A DNA stretch of 64,000 nucleotides from NCBI GenBank assembly GCA_015056495.1, contig SVGC01000018.1, positions 20,608 to 84,607 on the forward strand. Direction: 5' to 3'. This document shows, in pieces, positions 43,333 through 51,960 of the stretch. Origin of the DNA: Butyrivibrio sp. GTDB taxonomy: Bacteria; Bacillota; Clostridia; Lachnospirales; Lachnospiraceae. The notes under the pieces were generated by a model. That model saw only the letters and a program-made list of their open reading frames with translations, had not been told where the DNA came from and made no database searches. Each line of letters opens with the position of its first letter. Position 1 is the stretch's first letter. Both the position numbers and the translations under genes were made by a program.

Positions 43333-45400
43333 AGTCATTATATTTGGCGGTACAACTGAAGGAAAGCAGCTGGCCTGTGAACTGGCTTCATATTCCATCC
43401 CAAGCATATATCTTGTAGCTACAGAGTACGGCAAGATGGTGCTTGAGCATGCCTACGGTCAGCAGGTGGATGTCCGCATCGGACGACTTGATGCCGCTCA
43501 GATGCAGGAGCTTTTTGACAAGGAAGCGCCTGCGGCAATCGTAGATGCAACCCATCCTTATGCAGAGCTTGTAAAAAAAGAGATTGAAAGGGCAAGGGAG
43601 GAGCATCTTGATATTCCTTTTTACAGGATATTGAGGAAGGAAGAGCAGGAAGATCTGACTGATTGCCAGCTGTTTGATAATGCCCGGGAATGTGCCAAGG
43701 CACTTCTGGAAACTAATGGAAAGATCTTCTTAACTACAGGTTCCAAGGAACTTCCTGTTTTCTGCAGTGAAAAGGAATTGTTGCAGCGACTTGTTGTCAG
43801 GGTCATTCCAAATAATGAAAGTCTAAAGATATGCTATGACTGCGGGCTTGCGGGCAATCAGATCATTGCTATGCAGGGACCTTTTTCAAAAGAAATGAAT
43901 CTGGCCTTTTTTAAGGATAGCAAGGCAGAGATTGTGGTTTTGAAGGAGAGTGGCAAGGCTGGCGGAGAACTGGAGCGTATTCAGGCGGCACGAGAGGCCG
44001 GGGCCAGATGCTATATCATCAAACGTCCTACTGAAAAGGCAGTTGGAGAAGACTATAACACAGTTAAAGATCAGATACTGAGCCTTTTTGGAATTCATGA
44101 AACTGGAGATGACAGTGATGGCAAGGCTAAGAGAGTTGATGCACAGGAATCTGGTGAAAGATTCAATATAACCTTAGCCGGATTTGGCATGGGAAACGGT
44201 TCAATTACAATTGAAGTGCAACAAGCCATAAATGAAGCAGATATGGTATTTGGAGCTTCAAGAATGATAGAAGCTGTAAACTCTGCTCATGAGAAATACC
44301 CGTATTATCTGGCTTCAGACATAATACCTATGCTTGAAAAAAAGCAAAGAGAAATGAAGGATGATACAAAAGTTATAAATGTGGTGATCTTATTTTCTGG
44401 TGATACAGGTTTTTACAGCGGTGCAGCCAAAATGTATCAGGCCTTGACAGATAAAGGATTTAAACCACATATTTTGCCTGGAATATCGTCTGTGAGCGCA
44501 ATTTCAGCCAGGGCAGCCTGTGATTGGCAGGATGCATCAGTAATCAGCACACATGGTGTAGAGAAAAACCAATGGGTAGTTAATTTCATAACTAGCGTTA
44601 CTACAAAAAAGAAGACTATAGCTATCACATCGGGTGTTAAGGATGTTAATTATATTGGGGAGATACTTTCAGAGCTTGAAGCTAATGGAAGTGGAATTTT
44701 CAAGGTAATTACGGGATTTAACATGTATGGCCTTGAAAAAGTGCAGAAGCTGTCAGCAAAAGATTGTATGACTCTCTCAGAAGAAGGTCTCTACACGTTG
44801 ATAGTGCTGAATGAGGAGCCTAAGAAGAATAGGATTGTTCCTGGCCTTCATGATGATGAATTTATAAGAGATAAAGTCCCTATGACTAAAGAGGAAATAA
44901 GGGCTCTGTCTATATGTAAGCTGGGAGTATGTGATGGAGATGTTGTATATGATATAGGCGGTGGTACGGGTTCCGTATCAGTGGAACTGGCCTTGCTGTC
45001 GCCGGGGATCAGGGTATTTTCTATTGAAAAAAAGCCTGAAGCTGCGCAGCTGATCAGGAAAAACGCAGCGAAATTCCTGCTGAAAAATATTGAAGTCATT
45101 GAGGGTACTGCTCCAGAGGCTCTTTCAGGATTGCCGGAACCGGATAAGGTATTTATTGGCGGAAGTACCGGCAATATGAGAGCCATATTTGAGACACTGA
45201 AAGCTTATGGAAAGAACGTTAAAGTGGTAGCCAATGCAGTTACCCTTGAAACCATAGCAGAAATAAATGAACTGACTAAGGAATATGGTATGGATGATGT
45301 TGATATTACTCAGGTTCAGATCAGCAAATCCAGACAGGTAGGTAACTATTCCCTTATGGTGGCAGGTAATCCGGTTTATATTGTCACATTCCATTTTTAA
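43325..45400 (+). CDS. cbiJET: Fused CbiJ-CbiE-CbiT (precorrin-6 reductase and C5,15-methyltransferase/decarboxylase)
   Basis: This 691-residue protein joins three enzymes. Residues about 1-255 are a CbiJ reductase (VIIFGGTTEGKQLACELA, DATHPYAELVKKEI, ITTGSKELP-like LTTGSKELP). Residues about 275-480 are a CbiE methylase (ITLAGFGMGNGSIT, LFSGDTGFYSGAAKMY, ILPGISSVSAISARA). Residues about 500-691 are a CbiT methyltransferase/decarboxylase (IRDKVPMTKEEIRALSI, VYDIGGGTGSVSVELA, FIGGSTGNM). CbiE-CbiT fusions are common; having CbiJ on the front as well is less so. The linker near 255-272 is charged and variable. No frameshift is needed to read through. Confidence 0.94.
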   Translation: MNKVIIFGGTTEGKQLACELASYSIPSIYLVATEYGKMVLEHAYGQQVDVRIGRLDAAQMQELFDKEAPAAIVDATHPYAELVKKEIERAREEHLDIPFYRILRKEEQEDLTDCQLFDNARECAKALLETNGKIFLTTGSKELPVFCSEKELLQRLVVRVIPNNESLKICYDCGLAGNQIIAMQGPFSKEMNLAFFKDSKAEIVVLKESGKAGGELERIQAAREAGARCYIIKRPTEKAVGEDYNTVKDQILSLFGIHETGDDSDGKAKRVDAQESGERFNITLAGFGMGNGSITIEVQQAINEADMVFGASRMIEAVNSAHEKYPYYLASDIIPMLEKKQREMKDDTKVINVVILFSGDTGFYSGAAKMYQALTDKGFKPHILPGISSVSAISARAACDWQDASVISTHGVEKNQWVVNFITSVTTKKKTIAITSGVKDVNYIGEILSELEANGSGIFKVITGFNMYGLEKVQKLSAKDCMTLSEEGLYTLIVLNEEPKKNRIVPGLHDDEFIRDKVPMTKEEIRALSICKLGVCDGDVVYDIGGGTGSVSVELALLSPGIRVFSIEKKPEAAQLIRKNAAKFLLKNIEVIEGTAPEALSGLPEPDKVFIGGSTGNMRAIFETLKAYGKNVKVVANAVTLETIAEINELTKEYGMDDVDITQVQISKSRQVGNYSLMVAGNPVYIVTFHF

Positions 45401-45427
45401 ATTAATGATCCAAAAAATGAGGTAAAA

Positions 45428-46792
45428 ATGAACTACCCAAGAATAATGATCGCCGCGCCGAAAAGCGGAAGTGGTAAGACTACTGTGACCTGCGGAATCC
45501 TTGCGGCCCTCAAACAAAAAAATATCGACGTGTGCAGCTTTAAATGCGGCCCGGATTATATAGATCCTATGTTTCATAGAAATGTACTGGATATTCCGGC
45601 GGGAAATCTGGATACTTTTTTTACTGATGATATCACTACTAAGCAGCTCTTTGAGCAGGAATTCACAGGTGATATGGCGGTTATAGAGGGTGTAATGGGC
45701 TTATATGACGGCGTAGGCGGAGTGCAGATGCAAGGCTCCTCTTATGACCTGGCAAGAGTCCTTAAGGCACCAATTGTACTGGTGGTAGATGCCCGTGGGG
45801 CCGGCAGGTCTGTCTTGGCTGAGATAAGAGGATTTCTGGACTATGATAATGAAGCGCTGATCAAAGGTGTGATCTTGAATAAGGCTTCAAAGAGTTTTGC
45901 GGATATCTTAAAGCCATTGATAGAAGATGAACTTGGAATTACCTGTCTGGGATATGTTGAAAACAAGCCGGATATTGAATTATCAAGCAGGCATTTGGGG
46001 CTGGTAATCCCTGAAGAGGTTGGAGATATAAGGCAAAAGCTTAATGAGCAGGCTACCCTCATTTTAGAGGGGGTAGAGTTGGATGCTGTGATCAATATTG
46101 CCCAGGAGGCTCCTATTTTATCACAAAATGATGATATGGCAGATGATTGCAAAAAGGAGTCTTATCAGTCATCGGATAATAGTGCTCAAACAAAAGTCAG
46201 GATTGCAGTAGCAAGGGATAAGGCTTTTTGCTTTTACTACAGAGAAAACCTGGAATTGCTTGAAAGACTTGGCGCTGAACTGATCTATTTTTCACCCATA
46301 AGAGACAGCCATCTGCCCAAGGATGTGTCAGGACTTATCTTAGGAGGCGGTTATCCGGAGAATTACCTTAAGGAGCTTTCTGCAAACAAAAGCCTCATGG
46401 AAGAGATAAAGAATCGCCTGTCAGAGGGAATGCCAGTGGTTGCTGAGTGTGGCGGCTTTATGTATCTGACTAATGAGATAACAGATGAGCATGGAGAGAG
46501 CTATCCTATGGCAGGCTACATCGATGCAAGTACCCAATGGACAGGAAAGCTTGTGCGATTTGGATATATTGAATTAGATGATGGTTCCAGAAAGATAAGA
46601 GGTCATGAATTTCATTATTTTGATACAGATAATAATGGGAAGGATTGTGTTGCAGCAAAACCTTCAGGTAAGAGGTCCTATTCCTGCATGCATCATAAAG
46701 GCAGTCAATTTATAGGATTTCCGCACCTCTATTATCCATCATGTCCGGATTTTGCAAAAGAATTTATTGAAGGTGCTATGAATTGGCGCTAA
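45428..46792 (+). CDS. cbiA: Cobyrinic acid a,c-diamide synthase
   Basis: This 454-residue enzyme amidates the a and c carboxylates of cobyrinate. The N-terminal ATPase has IAAPKSGSGKTTVTCG (P-loop) and FKCGPDYIDPMFH. The glutaminase part has GLILGGGYPENYL and VVAECGGFMYLT with the catalytic Cys. The order of domains and length are those of CbiA/CobB. It is 27 bases after the triple fusion and followed by the intergenic repeat at 46795. Confidence 0.95.
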   Translation: MNYPRIMIAAPKSGSGKTTVTCGILAALKQKNIDVCSFKCGPDYIDPMFHRNVLDIPAGNLDTFFTDDITTKQLFEQEFTGDMAVIEGVMGLYDGVGGVQMQGSSYDLARVLKAPIVLVVDARGAGRSVLAEIRGFLDYDNEALIKGVILNKASKSFADILKPLIEDELGITCLGYVENKPDIELSSRHLGLVIPEEVGDIRQKLNEQATLILEGVELDAVINIAQEAPILSQNDDMADDCKKESYQSSDNSAQTKVRIAVARDKAFCFYYRENLELLERLGAELIYFSPIRDSHLPKDVSGLILGGGYPENYLKELSANKSLMEEIKNRLSEGMPVVAECGGFMYLTNEITDEHGESYPMAGYIDASTQWTGKLVRFGYIELDDGSRKIRGHEFHYFDTDNNGKDCVAAKPSGKRSYSCMHHKGSQFIGFPHLYYPSCPDFAKEFIEGAMNWR

Positions 46793-46794
46793 TT

Positions 46795-46868
46795 GTTACT
46801 GGAGCGAGCTGTCAGCGAGTGAACAGTAACGCTAATTCGTTAATGGAGTGAGCTTTTTAGCAAGAATA
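46795..46868 (+). repeat. GTTACTGGAGCGAGC repeat with a degenerate second copy
   Basis: GTTACTGGAGCG at 46795 continues to CAGTAAC ending at 46830, with complementary ends (GTTACTG/CAGTAAC). A degenerate copy (GTTAATGGAGTGAGC) follows at about 46839-46868. The first copy matches the element at 8854-8887 with very few differences. It fills the 85-base gap between cbiA and cobT, so the operon transcript would include its hairpin. Confidence 0.6.
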
Positions 46869-46877
46869 CATTGAGTT

Positions 46878-47942
46878 ATGAGATATCTTTTTTCAGAAGT
46901 TATAGATAAAAAAATAAAAATACAGCCTGTTGACAGTCATATGCTTGAAAAGATACAAGACAGTTGGGATAAGGTTTCTAAGCCAATAAATGGATTTGGT
47001 GTCTTTGAGAGCTTATATAGCAAGATCGGGGCAATCCAAGAAAGAGATATTCCTGATCTTGAACACGGGCGCTTGATAGTATGCTGTGGAGATCATGGCG
47101 TTGTTGAAGAGGGCGTAAGCCAGACAGATCAGAGTGTAACAAGGATATGCGCTGAGAACATCGGCAAAGGCCTTACCACAGCCGGAGTTATGGCAAGGTC
47201 ACTTGGAATAGATGTATGTGCAGTAGATGTTGGTATAAACTGCGACCATGCAGTTCCGGGAACTATCAATAAAAAGATAAGAAAAGGCACAGCCAATTTT
47301 CTCAAAGAGGCTGCTATGACAAGGGAAGAATGCATTTTGGCTATCCAGCTGGGAATGGACCTTGTACAGGAGTCAAAAGAAGCCGGATATTCAATACTGC
47401 TTCTTGGAGAAATGGGAATAGGCAATACTACCAGTGCAGCGGTCATGGCAGGATACCTTCTGGATATGGATGCAGGCAAGGTAACCGGAAGAGGCGCAGG
47501 ACTTGATGATAAAGGTCTTAGTAAGAAAGTACAGGTTGTAAATAAGGCATTATCCATGTATGAGGACCTTACGCCATTTGAGGTAATGCAGTATTTTGGC
47601 GGACTTGAGCTGGCTACAATGACAGGAATTGTTATAGGCGGAGCTTTGCAAGGAGTACCAATTGTATTGGACGGAATGCTGAGCATGATCTCAGCTCTTG
47701 TTGCCGACAGGATAGCACCGGGAGTCAGAGAATATCTCCTCCCTTCCCATAAGAGTAATGAGCCTGTCACCAACGCTCTTGGCATTGAACTTGGTATACA
47801 GCCTGTAATAGATGGGCACATGGCCTTGGGAGAAGGTACAGGAGCAGTAATGATGATGTCACTTTTAAAAATGGCAGATACAGCATATAACAAAGCGCTG
47901 AAATTTGGAGATTCAGGTGTAGAGCAGTATAAGAGATTTTGA
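46878..47942 (+). CDS. cobT: Nicotinate-nucleotide:dimethylbenzimidazole phosphoribosyltransferase
   Basis: This 354-residue enzyme activates the lower-ligand base to alpha-ribazole phosphate. Motifs include ICCGDHGV-like VCCGDHGVVEEGVS, LLGEMGIGNTTSAA, RGAGLDDKGLSKK and, near residue 320, ALGEGTGAVM with the catalytic Glu. Its presence shows that the nucleotide loop can be assembled. Which base is used is not evident, as no bza or bluB gene is present here. It has no strong ribosome site (only TTGAGTT before the ATG). Confidence 0.95.
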   Translation: MRYLFSEVIDKKIKIQPVDSHMLEKIQDSWDKVSKPINGFGVFESLYSKIGAIQERDIPDLEHGRLIVCCGDHGVVEEGVSQTDQSVTRICAENIGKGLTTAGVMARSLGIDVCAVDVGINCDHAVPGTINKKIRKGTANFLKEAAMTREECILAIQLGMDLVQESKEAGYSILLLGEMGIGNTTSAAVMAGYLLDMDAGKVTGRGAGLDDKGLSKKVQVVNKALSMYEDLTPFEVMQYFGGLELATMTGIVIGGALQGVPIVLDGMLSMISALVADRIAPGVREYLLPSHKSNEPVTNALGIELGIQPVIDGHMALGEGTGAVMMMSLLKMADTAYNKALKFGDSGVEQYKRF

Positions 47943-47982
47943 TGCATAGTGGCAAAAATATATAGGAAATATAGGTTCATAT

Positions 47983-48513
47983 ATGATCACGTTTGTTTAT
48001 GGAGGAAGTAGCAGCGGGAAATCTTCATTTGCTGAAACATTACTTTCCCAAAATGATAAAGCAACTAAATACTATCTGGCTACGATGGATGCTTATGATG
48101 CAGAGAGCATCAAACGTATTGAAAGGCATCGCAAGTTGCGCTCTGGCAAGGGCTTCAAGACAATAGAGTGCCCAAGAGACATATATAAGGCCGCTGGATC
48201 CATCACAGACAGAGGAGACTTTGCTGTATTGTTGGAGTGCATGTCCAATCTGGTTGCCAATGAGATGTTTGCAACAGAGGAAATGCTATCACCTTCTGAG
48301 TGCACTACCAAGGTCATGGCAGATATCAAACAGCTCATCAAAGCCACCACAGACCTGATAATTGTTAGTAACAACATTTTTGAAGATGGAATTACTTATG
48401 ATGATGGAACAAAGGCATATCTTGAAGCTCTTGGCACTATCAACCAGCAGCTGGCCTGTATTAGCGATCAAGTGTACGAAGTAGTTGTAGGCATCCCTAT
48501 ACGGATCAAGTGA
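47983..48513 (+). CDS. cobU: CobU-type adenosylcobinamide kinase/guanylyltransferase, divergent
   Basis: This 176-residue protein has Walker A GGSSSGKS (7-14), the guanylyl-accepting His49 in RIERHRKLR, IECPRDI and the end VVVGIPIRIK. The usual SNEVG..GIVP stretch is replaced by SNNIFEDGITYDD. The protein is of normal length for the family. It phosphorylates adenosylcobinamide and transfers GMP to it. The altered loop is compensated, perhaps, by the short homologue at 49331, which keeps ELGNGVVP. See the findings. Confidence 0.85.
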   Translation: MITFVYGGSSSGKSSFAETLLSQNDKATKYYLATMDAYDAESIKRIERHRKLRSGKGFKTIECPRDIYKAAGSITDRGDFAVLLECMSNLVANEMFATEEMLSPSECTTKVMADIKQLIKATTDLIIVSNNIFEDGITYDDGTKAYLEALGTINQQLACISDQVYEVVVGIPIRIK

Positions 48514-48561
48514 TAACAGGCGACAGTCTGAAAAAAGATTGTATATTACGAAAGAGGTTTT

Positions 48562-49329
48562 ATGAAGATTCTTAAATCAATAGCAGTTGCATTTTCTATG
48601 TATTCAAGAATTCCTATGCCGCATTTTGCCTGGGCTAGCGACGATATGAAATATCATTTGATATTTTTCCCTTGGATAGGTATCGTCATTGGTGGGATTG
48701 AATATTTATGGCTTTTTATATGTGAGAAATTTGGAATTGAAAGAGCGGCTTTTGGGCTCATTGCTGTGGCTATTCCCTTTATAGTGACCGGTGGATTTCA
48801 CGTTGATGGGTTTATGGACACGTCAGATGCTCTGTCATCTTGGCAGGACAAGGAAAAGCGGCTGGAGATATTGAAAGATCCGCATATAGGAGCCTTTGCA
48901 GTTATAAGGCTTCTGACAGCAGTTCTTATCCTACTTGCGGCTATCATCATGATGGATAAAAAGAATTTTATCTTTTGGATCATTTCTTTTTTTACAGCAA
49001 GGATATTAAGTGGAATATCGGTGGTCAAGTTTAAAAATGCCAAGAAAGACGGGCTTTTGAATACTGAATCGAAAACAGCCAATGAAAAAACAGTATTTAT
49101 ATGTCTGATAATAGAGCTGATCCTGGCAGGTGCTTTTATGATCTGCTTATCCCCGGCAATTGCTATCTGCCATTTTATCTGTATGGCATGCCTTTTTGTA
49201 TATTACAGATGGATGTCGCTGGAGAAGTTTGGAGGCATTACAGGAGACCTGGCAGGCTGGTTTGTGACAGTCAGTGAAGTCGTAGCAGCCGTTGCCGGAG
49301 TATTTTTGACTATAGGTGGGATTAACTAA
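48562..49329 (+). CDS. cobS: Adenosylcobinamide-GDP ribazoletransferase (cobalamin synthase)
   Basis: This 255-residue membrane protein has about six hydrophobic segments and the hallmark GGFHVDGFMDTSDALSSWQDKEKRLEILKDPHIGAFA near residues 75-110, including the metal-binding Asp cluster. It joins adenosylcobinamide-GDP to alpha-ribazole phosphate. Other family marks are SMYSRIPMP at the N-terminus and GDLAGWFVTVSEV near the end. AAAGAGG precedes the ATG. Confidence 0.95.
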   Translation: MKILKSIAVAFSMYSRIPMPHFAWASDDMKYHLIFFPWIGIVIGGIEYLWLFICEKFGIERAAFGLIAVAIPFIVTGGFHVDGFMDTSDALSSWQDKEKRLEILKDPHIGAFAVIRLLTAVLILLAAIIMMDKKNFIFWIISFFTARILSGISVVKFKNAKKDGLLNTESKTANEKTVFICLIIELILAGAFMICLSPAIAICHFICMACLFVYYRWMSLEKFGGITGDLAGWFVTVSEVVAAVAGVFLTIGGIN

Positions 49330-49330
49330 T

Positions 49331-49663
49331 ATGATTTTGATAATTGGTGGAAGTCATCAGGGAAAAACTTCTTTTGCCCAAAAGAATTTCTTTGATGCAG
49401 TGTTGATCGATGAACTTCATATATTGATAAAAGAAAGGCTTGATCAGGGCATTTCTGAGGCTGATATTTTGAGTGAGATACTGGAAAAAACAAGAGGCAG
49501 TAACTGCGTAGTAATAGCTGATGAGCTTGGAAATGGCGTTGTACCAATAGATAGAGCCGACAGGCAGTGGAGAGAGTGCACCGGAAGGATACTCATTGAA
49601 CTTGCAGCAGGCGCTACAGAAGTATACCGCGTTGTATGCGGCATTGGGCAGAGGATCAAGTAA
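49331..49663 (+). CDS. Short CobU-like P-loop protein
   Basis: This protein of about 110 residues is related to CobU. It has Walker A GGSHQGKT at 6-13, IADELGNGVVPIDRADRQWRECTGR at 62-86 (the SNEVG..VP loop of CobU) and the end VVCGIGQRIK. It lacks the central ~60 residues, including the His that accepts GMP. The ATG at 49331 is preferred over GTG at 49316 because GGTGGG lies ten bases before it. It is flanked by cobS and cbiB, so a kinase-only or partner role with the divergent CobU is likely. It is too well preserved to be a decaying fragment. Confidence 0.75.
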   Translation: MILIIGGSHQGKTSFAQKNFFDAVLIDELHILIKERLDQGISEADILSEILEKTRGSNCVVIADELGNGVVPIDRADRQWRECTGRILIELAAGATEVYRVVCGIGQRIK

Positions 49664-49677
49664 AGGAAATGGATAAC

Positions 49678-50679
49678 ATGTTAAAGTTTCATCTGATAGC
49701 CTTTATTGCAGGCTTTATCATAGATTGTATATTAGGCGATCCAATAGGATGGCCCCATCCGATCAGAGCTATTGGCAATCTTATCAGTAGATTTACAGCG
49801 TTTTTTCTTGCAAAAGCAGAGAAATCCCAGTCTGGATCAGATAAAAAACGAAAAAAAAGAATCTATGGTACATATATGGTAGTGCTTGTGATATTGATCC
49901 CTGCAATGATAACAGCGGTTATATTAGCTGCAACATACAGGATCCATCCCTATTTAGGAGTGGCTGTTGAAGCAGTCATGACATACTTTTATTTGGCCAT
50001 GAAATCTCTGTATGTTGAGAGTATGAAGGTTTATAAGGCTTTAAAGGAGCAGACTCTGGAGGATGCTCGTTATGCAGTATCTATGATCGTAGGGCGAGAT
50101 ACTAACAAGCTTAATGAGACAGGTGTTGCCAAGGCAGCCATTGAGACTGTTGCGGAGAATGCTTCAGATGGTGTGATAGCCCCAATGCTATATCTTGCAA
50201 TAGGAGGCCCAATTCTGGGAGTTATCTATAAGTCCATAAATACCATGGATTCTATGGTTGGCTACAAAAATGATAAATACATGGATTTTGGAAGAACCGC
50301 AGCTCATCTGGATGATGTGGTCAATTACATTCCGGCAAGAGTGAGCGCTCTGTTCATGGTAATTGCTTGTCTTTTTTTAGGAAAAGAATATAGCTTAAAA
50401 AATGCCTGGAAGATCCATCGCAGAGATAGATATAAACATGCCAGTCCAAACTCGGCACAGACAGAGAGCACATGCGCAGGCGCGTTGGGAATTCAGCTTG
50501 CAGGTCCGGCCAGCTATTTTGGTTCACTAGTACAGAAACCATATATTGGAGATCCTGTGCGACCTGTGGAGGTTGAAGATATTGTAAGAGCCAATAGACT
50601 TATGATCATGGCCTCCATCATTTGTATGTTGTTATGTGTGGCCTTGATCATGCTGGTGAGCCTAGTCCTGGGTGACTGA
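49678..50679 (+). CDS. cbiB: Adenosylcobinamide-phosphate synthase
   Basis: This membrane protein of about 333 residues attaches (R)-1-amino-2-propanol phosphate to adenosylcobyric acid. Family marks are IDCILGDPIGWPHPIRAIGNLI at the start, ARYAVSMIVGRDTNKLNE, AIETVAENASDGVIAP, and SPNSAQTESTCAGALGIQLAGPASYFG. ATG 49678 is chosen for the AAAGGA site ten bases upstream; ATG 49669 would be too close to it. It overlaps no neighbour in its chosen frame except by the spacer before cobD. Confidence 0.95.
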   Translation: MLKFHLIAFIAGFIIDCILGDPIGWPHPIRAIGNLISRFTAFFLAKAEKSQSGSDKKRKKRIYGTYMVVLVILIPAMITAVILAATYRIHPYLGVAVEAVMTYFYLAMKSLYVESMKVYKALKEQTLEDARYAVSMIVGRDTNKLNETGVAKAAIETVAENASDGVIAPMLYLAIGGPILGVIYKSINTMDSMVGYKNDKYMDFGRTAAHLDDVVNYIPARVSALFMVIACLFLGKEYSLKNAWKIHRRDRYKHASPNSAQTESTCAGALGIQLAGPASYFGSLVQKPYIGDPVRPVEVEDIVRANRLMIMASIICMLLCVALIMLVSLVLGD

Positions 50680-50737
50680 GGATTGGCTGCATATTAAGTG
50701 GGAAGTTTGGATTACAAACAGTGATAGTAGGAGTTTT

Positions 50738-51769
50738 ATGCACGGCGGAGATATATATAGAAATAAAGTTAAATATGATTTTTCAGTAAATGTTAATCCA
50801 CTTGGGATGCCAAAAGAGGTTACTGAAAGCCTTGCAGAGGCCATAACTATGGCAGACAAGTATCCTGATCTTCACTGCGAAGAACTATCCTGTGAATTAG
50901 CCAAAGTACTTGATATTCCAGGACAGCTGTTGGTATTTGGTAATGGTGCTTCTGAGATCATAATGGCTATCTGTCATTATTGTGAGCCTGAATCTGCAAT
51001 GCTTGTAGCACCGGGCTTTTCCGGATATGTTAATGCTTTGTCAGGCGCTGCGCCTCAGTGCAAACTTTTTTACCATTATCTGAAAGAAGAGGAAGACTTT
51101 GAACTGAAGGATGATATTCTTGATAGTATTGAAAAGACAAAGCCTGATCTGCTTTTTTTGACAAATCCAAATAACCCAAATGGCAGGCTGATAGATGGAG
51201 ATTTACTGGACAGGATCCTGTCTAAGTGTCATGAGCTGGGAACTACAGTAATTATTGATGAATGCTTTCTTCCATTAACAGGAAGGGTTAAAGAGCTTAC
51301 TATGATAGGCAGGCTCACAAAAGAGTCATCGGTTATAGTCTTAAGGGCATTTACCAAAACATTTGCTATGGCCGGAGTGCGGCTTGGATACGCAGTTTGT
51401 AGTAATGAAGCGCTGGCAAAGGGAATAGGCCAGCACCTTCCGGAATGGAACATTTCAGTTTTTGCTCAAAAGGCAGGAGTAGCATGCTTAAATGCTCTTG
51501 ATTATGTAGAAACATCTGCGGAGTATATAGCAAAAGAAAGACAGAAACTGACTGTTGCCTTAAGAAATGCTGGCTTCAAAGCTTTTTCATCAGACGCAAA
51601 TTACATATTATTTAGAAGTGAAGACATAGATCTTTTTGATAAATTATTAAGCAAAGGAATCCTGATCCGTGATTGTCACGATTATGTGGGTCTTTCCAAA
51701 GGCTATTACAGAGTAGCAATTCGTTCAACCGATGAAAATGATTTGCTAATGCGCAATTTTATGTGTTGA
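50738..51769 (+). CDS. cobD: Threonine-phosphate decarboxylase (CobD/CobC-like aminotransferase fold)
   Basis: This protein of about 343 residues is a class-I aminotransferase-fold PLP enzyme. It has HGGDIYRNKVKYDFSVNVNPLG at the start, as in CobD, LTNPNNPNGRLI and RAFTKTFAMAGVRLGY with the PLP-binding Lys in FTKTFAM. It makes aminopropanol phosphate for the nucleotide loop. The ATG at 50738 with TAGGAG is preferred over an upstream in-frame ATG at 50672 that overlaps cbiB. HisC-like aminotransferases are related, but the operon settles the role. It is the last gene of the B12 operon; I see no clear terminator after it. Confidence 0.92.
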   Translation: MHGGDIYRNKVKYDFSVNVNPLGMPKEVTESLAEAITMADKYPDLHCEELSCELAKVLDIPGQLLVFGNGASEIIMAICHYCEPESAMLVAPGFSGYVNALSGAAPQCKLFYHYLKEEEDFELKDDILDSIEKTKPDLLFLTNPNNPNGRLIDGDLLDRILSKCHELGTTVIIDECFLPLTGRVKELTMIGRLTKESSVIVLRAFTKTFAMAGVRLGYAVCSNEALAKGIGQHLPEWNISVFAQKAGVACLNALDYVETSAEYIAKERQKLTVALRNAGFKAFSSDANYILFRSEDIDLFDKLLSKGILIRDCHDYVGLSKGYYRVAIRSTDENDLLMRNFMC

Positions 51770-51960
51770 CAATTTCTCAACCATCCAGCAGCGGGTATAT
51801 TCCTCATTTCAGCTCCAGGGCAAAGAAGATGGACATTGGGGTGCGGAATTCTGAGCATTTTGTATAATATTCCTATTGTCTTAGACTATTTATTTGATTC
51901 TTACTTTTAAAAAGAATAGAATAAAACAAGATTTAGTTTATCTATGAGGGGAGGATAACA

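Noticed and set aside
50672..50737. An N-terminal extension of CobD overlapping cbiB
   Set aside because: The residues do not resemble CobD, and the ATG at 50738 has a correct AGGAG site and the family-typical HGGDIY start.
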